Origin: Rhodococcus phenolicus
Lineage (GTDB): Bacteria; Actinomycetota; Actinomycetes; Mycobacteriales; Mycobacteriaceae
NCBI RefSeq assembly: GCF_001646785.1
Contig: NZ_LRRH01000091.1
Location: 1-55,243 of the forward strand
Length of the DNA: 55,243 bases
Reading direction: 5' to 3'
Within the stretch, counting starts at the first letter, position 1. Every line of letters starts with the position of its first letter. Under the pieces are notes generated by a model. That model saw only the letters and a list, made by a program, of their open reading frames with translations. It was not told where the DNA came from and did not search any database. Both the position numbers and the translations under genes were made by a program. Below, in pieces: positions 32,438 to 41,776 of this stretch.

Positions 32438-34330
32438 ATGAGCTCGTACGCGGAGGCGTTCCGGCAGAGTGTGGACGACCCGGAGACGTTCTGGCTCGAC
32501 GCCGCGCGCGGCGTGGACTGGGTGGACGCGCCGACCCGGGCTCTCGACGGTTCCGACGCGCCCACCTTCCGGTGGTTCCCGGACGGCACGCTCAACACGA
32601 GCGTCAACGCCCTGGACCGGCACGTGCAGGCGGGTCACGGCGACCGCACCGCGCTGATCTGGGATTCGGCGATGGTCCCGGCCAAGCGCACCTACACCTA
32701 TTCCGAGCTGCTCGCCGAGGTCGCCACCTTCGCCGGAGTGTTGCGCGACCAGGGCGTCGTCGCCGGCGACCGGGTCATCGTCTACATGCCGATGATCCCG
32801 GAAGCGGCGGTCGCGATGCTCGCGTGCGCCCGTATCGGCGCCGTCCACTCGGTCGTCTTCGGCGGGTTCGCCGCGAAGGAACTCGCCACCCGCATCGACG
32901 ACGCCCGGCCGGTGCTGCTGGTGACCGCGTCCGGTGGTCTCGAGCCGGGCCGCACCATCGAGTACCTCCCGATGGTCGAGCAGGCCGTCACCCTGTCGCA
33001 GACGCCGCCGCACACGGTGATCGTGAAGAATCGCGACTCGATTCCCGGGGCCGCAGCGGACTACAAGACCTCCTCGGCGGCGTGGTTCGACTGGGACGAA
33101 CTGGTGGCCGACGCGTCCCCTGCCGACCCGGTCACCGTCGCGGCCACCGACCCGCTGTACATCCTGTACACCTCGGGAACCACCGGGAAACCGAAGGGCG
33201 TGGTGCGCGACAACGGCGGGCACGCGGTCGCGCTGACCTGGTCCATGCGGGCCATCTACGACATCTCCGCCGGCGACGTGTGGTGGACCGCCTCGGACGT
33301 CGGCTGGGTGGTGGGCCACTCGTACATCGTGTACGGACCGCTGCTTGTCGGTGCGACGACGGTGATGTACGAGGGCAAACCGGTCGGTACCCCGGACGCG
33401 GGTGCGTTCTGGCGGATCATCTCCGAAAACGGTGTGCGCGCTCTGTTCACGGCCCCGACCGCGATCCGCGCCGTCCGCAAGGCCGATCCCGAGGCCGCCG
33501 AACTCGCCAAGTACGACATCTCGTCGCTGCAGACGCTGTTCGCCGCCGGTGAGCGCCTCGATCCCGACACCTACGAGTGGGCGACCCGGGTCCTCGACCG
33601 TCCGGTCGTCGATCACTGGTGGCAGACCGAGACCGGCTGGGCCATCGCAGCGAACCTGCGCGGTCTCGACCCGATGCCGCTCAAGGCCGGCTCCCCCACC
33701 GTCCCCGTTCCCGGCTACCGCGTCGAGATCGTCGACGGTGAGGGCAGAGCCGTGGAAGCGGGCACCGAGGGCAACATCGTCATCGCGTTGCCGTTGCCGC
33801 CGGGCACCCTCACCGGCCTGTGGCAGGACGAGGACCGCTACCGGCGCTCCTACCTGGACACGTTCCCCGGCTACTACCTCACCGGCGACTCCGGGTACAT
33901 CGACGAGGACGGCTACGTGTTCGTCCTCGGTCGTTCCGACGACGTGATCAACGTTGCGGGACATCGCCTTTCGACCGGAAGCATGGAGGCGGTCGTGGCG
34001 TCGCATCCCGCGGTCGCCGAATGCGCGGTCATCGGGATCCGCGACGAGCTCAAGGGCCAGCGACCCAGCGGCTACGTCGTTCTCAAAGCCGGCGCCGACA
34101 TCGAGCCGGAGACGCTGCGGCAGGAGCTGATCGCGATGGTCCGCGACCAGATCGGTGCTGTCGCGACCTTCCGGGACGTGACGGTCGTGCAGGCGCTCCC
34201 GAAGACCCGGTCCGGCAAGATCCTGCGGAAGACGATGCGGCAGATCGCCGACCACGAGCAGTACACCGTGCCGTCGACCATCGAGGACCCTGCGGTCCTC
34301 GAGGCACTGGAACAGCAGCTCGGCGGCTGA
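32438..34330 (+). CDS. prpE: Propionyl-CoA synthetase, PrpE-like
   Basis: A 630-residue AMP-forming acyl-CoA synthetase that activates propionate, or another short-chain acid, to its CoA ester via an acyl-adenylate. The ATP loop YTSGTTGKPKG is intact, the adenylate-binding segment is WWQTETGWAI, and the catalytic lysine region LPKTRSGKILRK near the C-terminus is the known site of regulatory acetylation. The N-terminus (YAEAFRQSVDDPETFW) resembles PrpE more than acetyl-CoA synthetase. The start has a strong GGAGGAAGG site. A TAGGGT hexamer about 40 bases upstream could be its -10. Confidence 0.88.
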   Translation: MSSYAEAFRQSVDDPETFWLDAARGVDWVDAPTRALDGSDAPTFRWFPDGTLNTSVNALDRHVQAGHGDRTALIWDSAMVPAKRTYTYSELLAEVATFAGVLRDQGVVAGDRVIVYMPMIPEAAVAMLACARIGAVHSVVFGGFAAKELATRIDDARPVLLVTASGGLEPGRTIEYLPMVEQAVTLSQTPPHTVIVKNRDSIPGAAADYKTSSAAWFDWDELVADASPADPVTVAATDPLYILYTSGTTGKPKGVVRDNGGHAVALTWSMRAIYDISAGDVWWTASDVGWVVGHSYIVYGPLLVGATTVMYEGKPVGTPDAGAFWRIISENGVRALFTAPTAIRAVRKADPEAAELAKYDISSLQTLFAAGERLDPDTYEWATRVLDRPVVDHWWQTETGWAIAANLRGLDPMPLKAGSPTVPVPGYRVEIVDGEGRAVEAGTEGNIVIALPLPPGTLTGLWQDEDRYRRSYLDTFPGYYLTGDSGYIDEDGYVFVLGRSDDVINVAGHRLSTGSMEAVVASHPAVAECAVIGIRDELKGQRPSGYVVLKAGADIEPETLRQELIAMVRDQIGAVATFRDVTVVQALPKTRSGKILRKTMRQIADHEQYTVPSTIEDPAVLEALEQQLGG

Positions 34331-34336
34331 TCCGGC

Positions 34337-34546
34337 TCAGCGCCGCCGTCGCCACATCAGCACGGCGGCGCCGGCCACCGCGACCGCACCCCCGATCGCT
34401 GCGACGACTCCGGGACGGTCGCGGACGGCGGCGACGCGACGTTCCGCAGCTGTCCGCACCCGGGTGGGCACGTCGAGGCGGTCGGTGAGTTCGCCGACGG
34501 TCGCGGCCAGTTCGGCGCGCTGCCGTTCGAGATCGGGCTCGGTCAT
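34337..34546 (-). CDS. DUF3618 small membrane-anchored protein
   Basis: A 69-residue protein with the family pattern ERQRAELAATVGELTDRLDVPTR, then a single C-terminal helix (VVAAIGGAVAVAGAAVLMW) and a basic end. Function is unknown, but it is nearly always found beside a holin-like protein and YihY, as here. Its start overlaps the stop of the upstream holin-like gene by four bases, so the three genes are co-translated. Confidence 0.85.
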   Translation of the reverse strand: MTEPDLERQRAELAATVGELTDRLDVPTRVRTAAERRVAAVRDRPGVVAAIGGAVAVAGAAVLMWRRRR

Positions 34547-34962
34547 CGGGTTGCTCCCTTCGCGGCGGCGACGTCTGCGCGCACACTGTCGACGGTGCGG
34601 TCCGGCACGGGTGGCGCGGCGCTCTTCGCCTTCGACGCACCGATCGCGGCGAGGACACCGCCGATCGCGAGCACCACGACGGCGACGATCAGCGCCGCCA
34701 GCCAAGGGTCGAGCGCCGTCGCCAGTCCCAGCACACCGGCCGCGACGAGCGTCGCGAGCCCCAGATACAGCACCAGCGCTCCGGCACCGGAGATTCCCGC
34801 TCCGATCCCGATCCGTGTGCCCTTCGCCTTCACCTCGTCGAGTCCGTGGGCGACCTCGGTGCGCACGAGCGTGGACACCTGGGTGGTGAGCCGCTCGACG
34901 AGTTCCGCGGTCGACAGGTCGGCGGGTTGTTCCGCCACGGGGCGGTCGCCGGGGTTCGTCAT
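34543..34962 (-). CDS. Phage-holin-like (PF07332) membrane protein
   Basis: A 139-residue protein with the N-terminal helix LSTAELVERLTTQVSTLVRTEV and two hydrophobic segments, ISGAGALVLYLGLATLVAAG and LAALIVAVVVLAIGGVLAAI. The family is named from sequence likeness to phage holins, but the chromosomal versions are not phage genes. It is the middle gene of a three-gene cassette with YihY and DUF3618. GGAAGGAA precedes the ATG. Confidence 0.87.
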   Translation of the reverse strand: MTNPGDRPVAEQPADLSTAELVERLTTQVSTLVRTEVAHGLDEVKAKGTRIGIGAGISGAGALVLYLGLATLVAAGVLGLATALDPWLAALIVAVVVLAIGGVLAAIGASKAKSAAPPVPDRTVDSVRADVAAAKGATR

Positions 34963-36029
34963 CGTCGGGTTCCTTCCGTGTTGTCGTCGGCGCCGGTGCG
35001 CAGTCGTCGTCCGTATTCGACGAGTTCCTCGAGTTTCGCGTCGTTCTTCTCGCTCGCCCGGGTGTCGCGTTCGGGCAGTTGCAGCGACTTCTCCGCGGCG
35101 ATCCCCGCCTGGAGCTGGCGGCCCCGCTCGAGTTCGGCATCGAACTCGGCCCCGAACAGCAGGGCGAGATTCGTGATCCACAGCCAGAGCAGGAAGATCA
35201 CCGCGCCGGCGAGCGAACCGTACGTGCGGTCGTAACTGCCGAAGTTGGAGACGTAGAAGGCCAGAATCACGGACGCGGCGATCCAGGTGGCGATCGCGAT
35301 GACCGCTCCCAGGCTCAGCCACCGGAACTTCGGCTGTGCCACATTCGGTGTCGCGTAGTAGAGCACCGCCACGATCACGACAACGAGTACGAGCATCACC
35401 GGCCATTTTGCGATGTTCCAGACGGTGACCGCGGTGTCGCCGAGCCCGACGGCGTCGCCGAGGGCACGTGCGACCGGGCCGCTGATCACGAGCATCGCCG
35501 CGGTCGCACCGGCCGCGACGAGCGCCAGCGCGGTGACGAGCAGCATCAGCGGTCGCAGCTTCCACACCGGCCGGCCCTCGTCGATCTCGTAGATCCGGTT
35601 CATCGCGCGTCCGAACGCACCGACGTATCCCGATGCGGTCCAGAGGGCGCCGAGCACACCGACGATCAGCGCGAATCCCGCGGCCGGAGCGTTCACCAGC
35701 TGTTCGACGGGGTCACGCAGGGTGTCGACCGCCGAGGCGGGACCGAGATCTTCGACCATCTGCAGCATGCCGTCGACCGTGGATCGTCCCTGCCCCACCA
35801 CACCGAGCAGCGACACCACCACGAGCAGGGCGGGAAACAGCGACAGCACCGCGTAATAGGTGAGGGCGGCGGCGAGGTCCGTGCACTGGTCACGACCGAA
35901 CTCGCGAACGGTCCTGCGGAGCACGTACTTCCACGACGGTTTCGTCAGATCCGTCGGGGAGTCCGGTTTGCTGGGATCGTCGGGCGCCACCGTCCCATCG
36001 GCGCGTCCCGAACCTTCGTCGACCGTCAT
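34959..36029 (-). CDS. YihY/BrkB-family membrane protein
   Basis: A 356-residue integral membrane protein with about six helices. The signature DLAAALTYYAVLSLFPALLVVVS and the later SNFGSYDRTYGSLAGAVIFLLWLW identify the family (formerly called ribonuclease BN). Its role is unknown; envelope transport or permeability is suspected. The start giving MTVDEGSG lacks a strong ribosome site, and an ATG ten codons upstream is possible. It heads the three-gene cassette with overlapping ends. Confidence 0.9.
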   Translation of the reverse strand: MTVDEGSGRADGTVAPDDPSKPDSPTDLTKPSWKYVLRRTVREFGRDQCTDLAAALTYYAVLSLFPALLVVVSLLGVVGQGRSTVDGMLQMVEDLGPASAVDTLRDPVEQLVNAPAAGFALIVGVLGALWTASGYVGAFGRAMNRIYEIDEGRPVWKLRPLMLLVTALALVAAGATAAMLVISGPVARALGDAVGLGDTAVTVWNIAKWPVMLVLVVVIVAVLYYATPNVAQPKFRWLSLGAVIAIATWIAASVILAFYVSNFGSYDRTYGSLAGAVIFLLWLWITNLALLFGAEFDAELERGRQLQAGIAAEKSLQLPERDTRASEKNDAKLEELVEYGRRLRTGADDNTEGTRR

Positions 36030-36103
36030 GGCCGGACGAGTACCCGCTGCCGCCCGCAAATCAAACTCGCGCGCCTCCGGGGCATGCCACGTACGATTCG
36101 GTC

Positions 36104-36610
36104 GTGTCCGATGCCATCAGCGGTTCGAGCGACGGGTTCTCCTCGGTCGTGGACCGGCTCGACTATCCGATGTTCGTGGTGACCACCCGTGCGGGAAACG
36201 AGCGCAGCGGGTGCCTGGTCGGGTTCGCCACACAGGCGGGGATCGATCCGCCGCGGTTCCTGGTCGGCCTGTCCGACAAGAACCGCACCTTCCGGGTGGC
36301 CACCGCGGCCGATCATCTCGCCGTGCACGTCCTCGACCGGCGGCATCTGCCCCTGGCGACGCTGTTCGGCGGGGAGACGGGCGACGAAGTGGACAAGTTC
36401 GCGCGATGCCGGTGGAGCGAAGGTCCGCACGGGCTGCCGATCCTGGACGATACCGCCGCGTGGTTCACCGGTGAGATCCTCGGCCGGTTCGAACTCGGCG
36501 ACCACGTGGGCTTCCTGCTCGCCCCCGATCTCGGTGAACTCCGCGGCGACCTCACCGATCTCGTCACGTTCCGCGACGTCCGCGACATCGACGCCGGCCA
36601 CGACGCGTGA
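36104..36610 (+). CDS. Flavin reductase-like domain protein
   Basis: A 168-residue FMN-binding split-barrel protein. The family pattern is YPMFVVTTRAGNERSGCLVGFATQA, then PPRFLVGLSDKNRTFRV and HLAVHVLD. Such proteins reduce FMN with NAD(P)H, sometimes for a monooxygenase partner. No partner monooxygenase is adjacent. It starts with GTG and is divergent from the YihY cassette. Confidence 0.88.
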   Translation: MSDAISGSSDGFSSVVDRLDYPMFVVTTRAGNERSGCLVGFATQAGIDPPRFLVGLSDKNRTFRVATAADHLAVHVLDRRHLPLATLFGGETGDEVDKFARCRWSEGPHGLPILDDTAAWFTGEILGRFELGDHVGFLLAPDLGELRGDLTDLVTFRDVRDIDAGHDA

Positions 36611-36712
36611 GACCTGTTCTCCGGGCATCCGCTCGCTCGCCGGTCGTCCTCCCCCGCGATCGTCACCGCGGTTGACTGGCGGCACCGCGGATACCCGTGG
36701 TCTGATCGGAAG

Positions 36713-37489
36713 ATGCGCCGCCTCGACGACCCGACCGACCCCAGCCGCACCCTCGACGACGCCGGTCTGCGCGCCCTCTATGCCTATCCCCCCGAATCGG
36801 ATCGGCCGTGGATCCGCGTCAACTTCGTGTCGTCGCTCGACGGTGCCGTCGCGGTGGACGGCCGGTCCGGCGGTCTCGGCACCCCAGCCGACAAGAAGGT
36901 CTTCGGGATGCTGCGCGAGCTCGCCGAGGTCATCGTTGTCGGCGCGGGCACGGCCCGCGGTGAGAACTACGGGGGTGCGCGCACGAGTGCGGCACTGCGC
37001 GAGCGCCGCGCGGCGGCCGGTCTGCCCGAGATCGCGCCGATCGTCGTGGTGACCGCGACCGGCGACCTCGATCCACGGATGCGGTTGTTCACCGACACCT
37101 TCGTGCCTCCGGTTGTGTTCACCAGCGCCCGGGTATCCGACTCGAAGCGGCGCGCGCTGATCGACGCCGGTGCGGATGTGCGGGTCGTCGCCGAGCACGA
37201 GATCGACGGTGCCGCCCTCGTCGCGGCGCTCGACGGCGCTGGCTGGCGGCGGGTGCTGTGTGAGGGCGGACCGAGGTTGTTCGGCACCCTGATCGCAGAC
37301 GGGTCGGTCGACGAACTGTGCCTGACGCTCGCGCCGATGCTGGCGGCCGGTGCGGCGGGCCGGATCGCGACCGCCCCGGTGTCGGTACCGACGTCGATGC
37401 GGCGCGAGCACCTGCTGGCCGACGACGACGGGACACTGCTGGGCCGGTGGGTCCGGTCCGGCAACGGGAAAGGGGACTCGAATGAGTGA
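36713..37489 (+). CDS. RibD C-terminal-type pyrimidine reductase (Rv2671-like)
   Basis: A 258-residue reductase of the dihydrofolate-reductase fold. It shares the segment NFVSSLDGAVAVDG and the NADPH-binding region VIVVGAGTARGENYG with the reductase domain of RibD; RVLCEGGPRLFG near the C-terminus is a further signature. It lacks the deaminase domain of full-length RibD. The length equals that of mycobacterial Rv2671, which can stand in for dihydrofolate reductase when overproduced and then reduces sensitivity to para-aminosalicylate. No other riboflavin gene is nearby. The end overlaps the start of the CinA-like gene. Confidence 0.87.
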   Translation: MRRLDDPTDPSRTLDDAGLRALYAYPPESDRPWIRVNFVSSLDGAVAVDGRSGGLGTPADKKVFGMLRELAEVIVVGAGTARGENYGGARTSAALRERRAAAGLPEIAPIVVVTATGDLDPRMRLFTDTFVPPVVFTSARVSDSKRRALIDAGADVRVVAEHEIDGAALVAALDGAGWRRVLCEGGPRLFGTLIADGSVDELCLTLAPMLAAGAAGRIATAPVSVPTSMRREHLLADDDGTLLGRWVRSGNGKGDSNE

Positions 37490-37967
37490 TGTGTCCGACG
37501 GCACGCGCCGGTCCGACGAACTGATCGAACGGCTCGCCGACCTCACGGCCGACCGTGGATCCACGGTGGCGTGCGCGGAGTCGTTGACATCCGGGTCGAT
37601 CGCGGCGCGGCTCGGCGCCGGACCGAACAGCTCGGAATGGTTCCGCGGCGGCATCGTCGCGTACTCCCGGTCCGTCAAACACGGTCTGCTGGAGGTACCC
37701 GAGGGTCCGGTGGTGTGTGAGGCGGCGGCACGCGCGATGGCCGAAACGACCGCGCGACTGCTGGAGGCGGATCTGGTCGTCGCGGTGACCGGGGCCGGTG
37801 GTCCCGATCCCCAGGACGGACGGCCGCCGGGCACGGTGTGTTTCGCGACGACCGGTGCGGACGGCACCCGCTACGAGGAGAAGCACTACGACGGCGACCC
37901 GGAGGATGTACTGGCACAGACGGTGCGGCACGCCTTGGAGTTGCTGGTCGAGCGGGCCTCTGCCTGA
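37482..37967 (+). CDS. CinA C-terminal-type nicotinamide-nucleotide amidase
   Basis: A 161-residue protein comprising only the CinA amidase domain (PncC type), which converts nicotinamide mononucleotide to nicotinic acid mononucleotide for NAD recycling. The motif VACAESLTSGSIAARL holds the nucleophile serine, and GGIVAYSRSVKHGLL carries the catalytic tyrosine and lysine. VTGAGGPDPQDGRPPGTV is also characteristic. It overlaps the reductase gene by eight bases, so the two are co-expressed. Confidence 0.88.
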   Translation: MSDVSDGTRRSDELIERLADLTADRGSTVACAESLTSGSIAARLGAGPNSSEWFRGGIVAYSRSVKHGLLEVPEGPVVCEAAARAMAETTARLLEADLVVAVTGAGGPDPQDGRPPGTVCFATTGADGTRYEEKHYDGDPEDVLAQTVRHALELLVERASA

Positions 37968-38025
37968 CCGGGCGGCACGGGAAAACCGGATGCGTACGGT
38001 CCCGTGCCCCGTCTACCGTACGACC

Positions 38026-38514
38026 ATGCGCGTTGTGTTCACGAAGGGTCCCGGCACGAGCTACGACATCGCCGTGCGCCGGGAGGCCGGTGCCGCGCTG
38101 GCTCCGCGCAACGGACCCGGTGGCCATCCGTATCTGCCGCACGATCTGGTGCACCTGCTCGTCGAACGGGAGGCCGGGATCGAGCTCGGGGTGTTCGGGC
38201 AACTCGCGGCCGGCGACAACGGCCTGTTCTGGCCGGCCGATCCCGCCGAACGAACGAAAGCCGCTCGTCGTCGGAAGTCCAAGGGCGTCAAGTCCTCCGA
38301 CCGGGCGAAGTCGGACATGGCACGGTCGGAGGAGCTGGCCGGCATCGCGGTTCCGGTGTGGGAGGTGCGGCGCGGATTCGCGAAATCACTGCCCGCGTAC
38401 GTCATCCGCAATCCGATCCCGCCCGTGGTCGAGCGGATCGTGGTCTACTTCGACGACTACGCCGACCGGTGGCATGCGCTCCCGGTCGGCGAATCGCTCA
38501 CCGTGACATGGTGA
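38026..38514 (+). CDS. Conserved actinobacterial protein of unknown function
   Basis: A 162-residue soluble protein that I cannot assign. An N-terminal segment (FTKGPGTSYDIAVRREAG) is followed by HDLVHLLVEREAGIELGVFGQ, which has a metal-site-like HxxxH spacing but no proven metallopeptidase motif. A lysine-rich stretch (ARRRKSKGVKSSDRAK) lies in the middle. The C-terminal part (VVYFDDYADRWHALPVG) is well ordered. The start could also be an ATG 12 codons earlier. It is last in a run of plus-strand genes and converges on the acyl-CoA dehydrogenase, with four bases between them. Confidence 0.7.
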   Translation: MRVVFTKGPGTSYDIAVRREAGAALAPRNGPGGHPYLPHDLVHLLVEREAGIELGVFGQLAAGDNGLFWPADPAERTKAARRRKSKGVKSSDRAKSDMARSEELAGIAVPVWEVRRGFAKSLPAYVIRNPIPPVVERIVVYFDDYADRWHALPVGESLTVTW

Positions 38515-38518
38515 TACG

Positions 38519-40318
38519 TCAGAACGCGTCGGTCGAGATGTCGAGCGTCGTGCGATCGAGACTGTCCAACAGATCGAACTGGGGTCCGGTCTTCGGCAGT
38601 TCGAAACGGTAGAAGAACCTGGCGGCGGCGCGCTTGCCGTCGAAGAACGCACCCTCGCGGTCGCCGGCGGCGAGCAGCTGTTCGAGCCAGATCCACGCGA
38701 CCACCACGTGCCCGACCGCTTCGAGATAGACCGACGAATTCGCCAGCGCCAGTTCCGGATCCATACCTGCCCACAGCGTCGCGGTGGTGGCACCGACACG
38801 TGTGACGGCCGCTTCGAGCTGCTGCGCGTACTCGGCGGCGTCGCCCCCGGCCGCCCGCGCTCTCGCGACGGTTGCGGCGACGGTCTCGCCGAGCAGCGCC
38901 AGACCGGCGCCGCCCTTCATGATCACTTTGCGCCCCAGCAGATCCATGCCCTGGATGCCGTGGGTGCCCTCGTGGATCGGATTGAGCCGGTTGTCGCGGT
39001 AGAACTGCTCGACGTCGAACTCGCGGGTGTAGCCGTAGCCGCCGTGCACCTGGATGGCGAGGCTGTTGGCTTCGAGACACCATTGCGACGGCCACGACTT
39101 CGCGATCGGGGTGAGCACGTCGAGCAGCAGGCCGGCGCGGTCGCGGGCGTCGGGGTCGGCGGCGCTGCGCTCCTCGTCGACGAGTTTGGAGCAGTACAGC
39201 CCGAGCGCGAGGGCGCCCTCGACGTACGCCTTCTGTGCGAGCAGCATGCGCCGGACGTCGGCGTGCTCGATGAGCGGGACCTGCGGGGAGGCGGGATCCT
39301 TGGCGGCGAGCGGACGCCCTTGGGTGCGGGTGCGCGCGTAGTCGAGCGACTGCAGGTACCCGGCGTAGCCGAGGGAGGTCGCGAGGAATCCGACGCCGAT
39401 CCGCGCCTCGTTCATCAGCAGGAACATGTACGACAGGCCCTTGTTCGCCTCGCCGAGCAGATAGCCGACCGCGCCCTCGCGACCGCCCGGGGAGAAGGAC
39501 CCGTCGCCGAAGTTGAGCAGGGTGTTGGTGGTGCCGCGGTTGCCCATCTTGTGGTTCAGGCCCACGAGCGCGACGTCGTTGCGTTCGCCGAGCGTGCCGT
39601 CGGCGTTCACGAGGAACTTCGGGACGATGAACAGCGAGATGCCCTTCACCCCCGCGGGGCCGCCGGGGATCTTCGCGAGCACGAGGTGCACGATGTTCTC
39701 GGTGAGCTCGTGGTCGCCGCCGGAGATCCACATCTTGGTACCGGTCAGGCGGTAGGAGCCGTCGTCCTGCGGGATCGCCTTGGTGGTGATGTCGGCGAGC
39801 GAGGAGCCGGCCTGCGGCTCGGACAGGCACATGGTGCCGAAGAAGCGGCCCTCGAGAAGCGACGGAACGAACATCGCGACCTGCTCCTCGGTGCCGTGGG
39901 TGGCGATGACGTTGGCGTTGCCGACGGTGAGGAACGGGTACGACGAGGTGCCTGCGTTCGCTGCCTGGAACCACGCCATCGCCGCGCGCAGCACGGACAC
40001 GGGCAGCTGCATGCCGCCGAGCGATTCGTCGAAGCTCGCCGAGATCAGGCCTGCTTTCGCGAACTGGTCGAGAGCCTCCTTGACCTCGGGGATGATCTCG
40101 ACGCGCCCGTCCTCGCCGATGCGCGGCTCGTTCGCGTCGGCCTTCTTGTTGTGCGTGGCGAAATGCTTGGTGGCGAGGTCGGCGCTGAGGTCGAGGATGC
40201 CGTCGAACGTCTCGCGGGAGTGCTCGGCGAAGTAGGGGCGGTCGGTCAGCGACACGACGTCGAGCCAGTCGTACAGCAGGAAGTCGAGGTCGCGCCGGGA
40301 CAGGACGGGAGCGGGCAT
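38519..40318 (-). CDS. Acyl-CoA dehydrogenase (long form)
   Basis: A 599-residue FAD enzyme that removes two hydrogens from an acyl-CoA. FAD-binding motifs are CLSEPQAGSSLADI and TGTKMWISGGDHE; the likely catalytic glutamate is in NPIHEGTHGIQG. An extra N-terminal segment of about 40 residues (LDFLLYDWLDVV) and a C-terminal extension place it with the 600-residue group that includes DmdC and several FadE proteins, rather than the 380-residue type. The divergent TetR gene and a perfect palindrome between them suggest that it is regulated by its substrate's CoA ester. Confidence 0.92.
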   Translation of the reverse strand: MPAPVLSRRDLDFLLYDWLDVVSLTDRPYFAEHSRETFDGILDLSADLATKHFATHNKKADANEPRIGEDGRVEIIPEVKEALDQFAKAGLISASFDESLGGMQLPVSVLRAAMAWFQAANAGTSSYPFLTVGNANVIATHGTEEQVAMFVPSLLEGRFFGTMCLSEPQAGSSLADITTKAIPQDDGSYRLTGTKMWISGGDHELTENIVHLVLAKIPGGPAGVKGISLFIVPKFLVNADGTLGERNDVALVGLNHKMGNRGTTNTLLNFGDGSFSPGGREGAVGYLLGEANKGLSYMFLLMNEARIGVGFLATSLGYAGYLQSLDYARTRTQGRPLAAKDPASPQVPLIEHADVRRMLLAQKAYVEGALALGLYCSKLVDEERSAADPDARDRAGLLLDVLTPIAKSWPSQWCLEANSLAIQVHGGYGYTREFDVEQFYRDNRLNPIHEGTHGIQGMDLLGRKVIMKGGAGLALLGETVAATVARARAAGGDAAEYAQQLEAAVTRVGATTATLWAGMDPELALANSSVYLEAVGHVVVAWIWLEQLLAAGDREGAFFDGKRAAARFFYRFELPKTGPQFDLLDSLDRTTLDISTDAF

Positions 40319-40336
40319 GGCTATCCTTTCAGGACG

Positions 40337-40354
40337 ACTAAGCGCTCACTTAGT
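40337..40354. promoter_or_regulatory. TetR operator-like palindrome (fadE-tetR intergenic)
   Basis: ACTAAGCGCTCACTTAGT has perfect 6-base arms around a 6-base centre. It is 19 bases upstream of the acyl-CoA dehydrogenase start and 56 bases upstream of the TetR start. Its form is typical of TetR-family operators controlling fatty-acid genes, so the adjacent TetR is the likely repressor of both genes. Confidence 0.75.
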
Positions 40355-40409
40355 AAACCGGCGGCGGTGCATGATGTCAACGAGCACCCGATGGACCAGG
40401 ACGGACCCT

Positions 40410-41093
40410 ATGACCGACAGCAACGCACCCGCCGGACCCGGCGACACAGTCGCGGCAGATCCCTCGACCGTCCCGCTGGAGCTGACCGGTGTCACGTCCG
40501 ACGTGGCCCGGCGCCTCGTGCTCTCGGCGGTGGACTCGTTCGCCCGACGCGGCTACCACGCCACCACCACCCGCGACATCTCGGTCGGCGCGGGGCTGAG
40601 CCCCGCCGCGCTCTATGTGCACTTCCCTTCCAAGGAGGAGGTGCTGTTCGAGGCGAGCCGTATCGGGCACCGGTTCGTCCTCGACACGATCACCGCGGCC
40701 GCCGACGGCGCCGGGACACCCGTCGACCGGGTCCGCGCGATCGTCGACCGGTTCGTGCGCATCCACGCCGAGCACCACACGATGTGCCGTGTCGCCCAAT
40801 ACGAACTGCACGCCCTCACCGACGAGCACTACCGGATGATCGCCGAGATCCGGCGGGCCACCGACGCGGTGATCCGCGACGAGATCCAGCGCGGTGTCGA
40901 CGCGGGTGTGTTCACCGTCGGTGACGTCCCCACGGCCGCGCTGGCGATGCTCTCGCTCGGCATCGACGTCTCCCGCTGGTACCAGCCCGGCCGGATGGAC
41001 GTCGACGCGCTGGCGGGCAACTACGTCGAGCTCGTGCTGTCCATGCTCGGCGTCCCGCAGGGCACGGCCCCACGAGGCAGAATGCCCACATGA
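40410..41093 (+). CDS. TetR-family regulator
   Basis: A 227-residue regulator. The HTH is in [23 protein letters not shown] with the usual [11 protein letters not shown] continuation. The C-terminal domain is a helical ligand-binding region, probably for an acyl-CoA, given the divergent fadE gene. Its last four bases overlap the start of prrA (ATGA), an unusual coupling of a fatty-acid regulator to a two-component system. The ATG used has only a weak AGGA upstream; in-frame ATGs 12 and 13 codons earlier are alternatives. Confidence 0.9.
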   Translation: MTDSNAPAGPGDTVAADPSTVPLELTGVTSDVARRLVLSAVDSFARRGYHATTTRDISVGAGLSPAALYVHFPSKEEVLFEASRIGHRFVLDTITAAADGAGTPVDRVRAIVDRFVRIHAEHHTMCRVAQYELHALTDEHYRMIAEIRRATDAVIRDEIQRGVDAGVFTVGDVPTAALAMLSLGIDVSRWYQPGRMDVDALAGNYVELVLSMLGVPQGTAPRGRMPT

Positions 41094-41776
41094 CCGCCCC
41101 CGCCACCGTCCTGGTCGTCGACGACGACGAGGACGTGCTCGCGTCGCTGCGCCGCGGACTGCGCCTGTCCGGATTCACGGTCCTCACCGCGACCGACGGC
41201 CGCGACGCGCTCGACGTCGTCGAACAGCACCGGCCCGACGCGATGGTCCTCGACATGAACATGCCGGTTCTCGACGGCACCGGCGTGGTGACCGCGCTGC
41301 GCGAGGCCGGCGACGACATCCCGATCTGTGTACTCAGCGCCCGCAGCGCCGTCGACGACCGCATCGCCGGACTCGAATCCGGCGCCGACGACTACCTCAC
41401 CAAACCGTTCGTGCTGGCCGAGTTGGTCGCCCGGGTCAAGGCGATGCTGCGGCGCCGCCCCGGCGGTGCGCCGTCGGCGACCGTGCGGGTCGGCGATCTC
41501 GAGCTCGATCCCGCCGGTCGCCGCGTGCACCTCCGCGGGAACCCGATCGAATTGACCAAGCGCGAGTTCGAACTGCTCGAGGTGCTGGCACGCAACGCGG
41601 GGATCGTGCTCTCCCGCGATCGGCGGCTGTCGCTGGTGTGGGGCTACGACTTCGACTCCGACACCAACGTGGTGGACGTGTTCGTCGGCTACCTGCGCCG
41701 CAAGCTGGAGGCCGGCGGCGCACCCCGCCTCGTGCACACGGTGCGCGGGGTCGGCTTCGTGATGCGGGAATCGTGA
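41090..41776 (+). CDS. prrA: Two-component response regulator PrrA
   Basis: A 228-residue OmpR-class regulator. The receiver has the acidic pocket VVDDDED and the phosphate-accepting Asp55 in MVLDMNMP; the conserved Ser/Thr (LSAR) and Lys (TKPF) follow. A winged-helix DNA-binding domain fills the C-terminus ([16 protein letters not shown], then [13 protein letters not shown]). Size and its place upstream of a kinase match PrrA (Rv0903c), which is essential in M. tuberculosis and linked to nitrogen and redox adaptation. It overlaps the TetR gene before it and the kinase gene after it. Confidence 0.93.
   Translation: MTAPATVLVVDDDEDVLASLRRGLRLSGFTVLTATDGRDALDVVEQHRPDAMVLDMNMPVLDGTGVVTALREAGDDIPICVLSARSAVDDRIAGLESGADDYLTKPFVLAELVARVKAMLRRRPGGAPSATVRVGDLELDPAGRRVHLRGNPIELTKREFELLEVLARNAGIVLSRDRRLSLVWGYDFDSDTNVVDVFVGYLRRKLEAGGAPRLVHTVRGVGFVMRES

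Noticed and set aside
34543-34962. Holin-like gene as evidence of prophage
   Set aside because: No other phage gene is near, and this family is a normal chromosomal partner of YihY and DUF3618.
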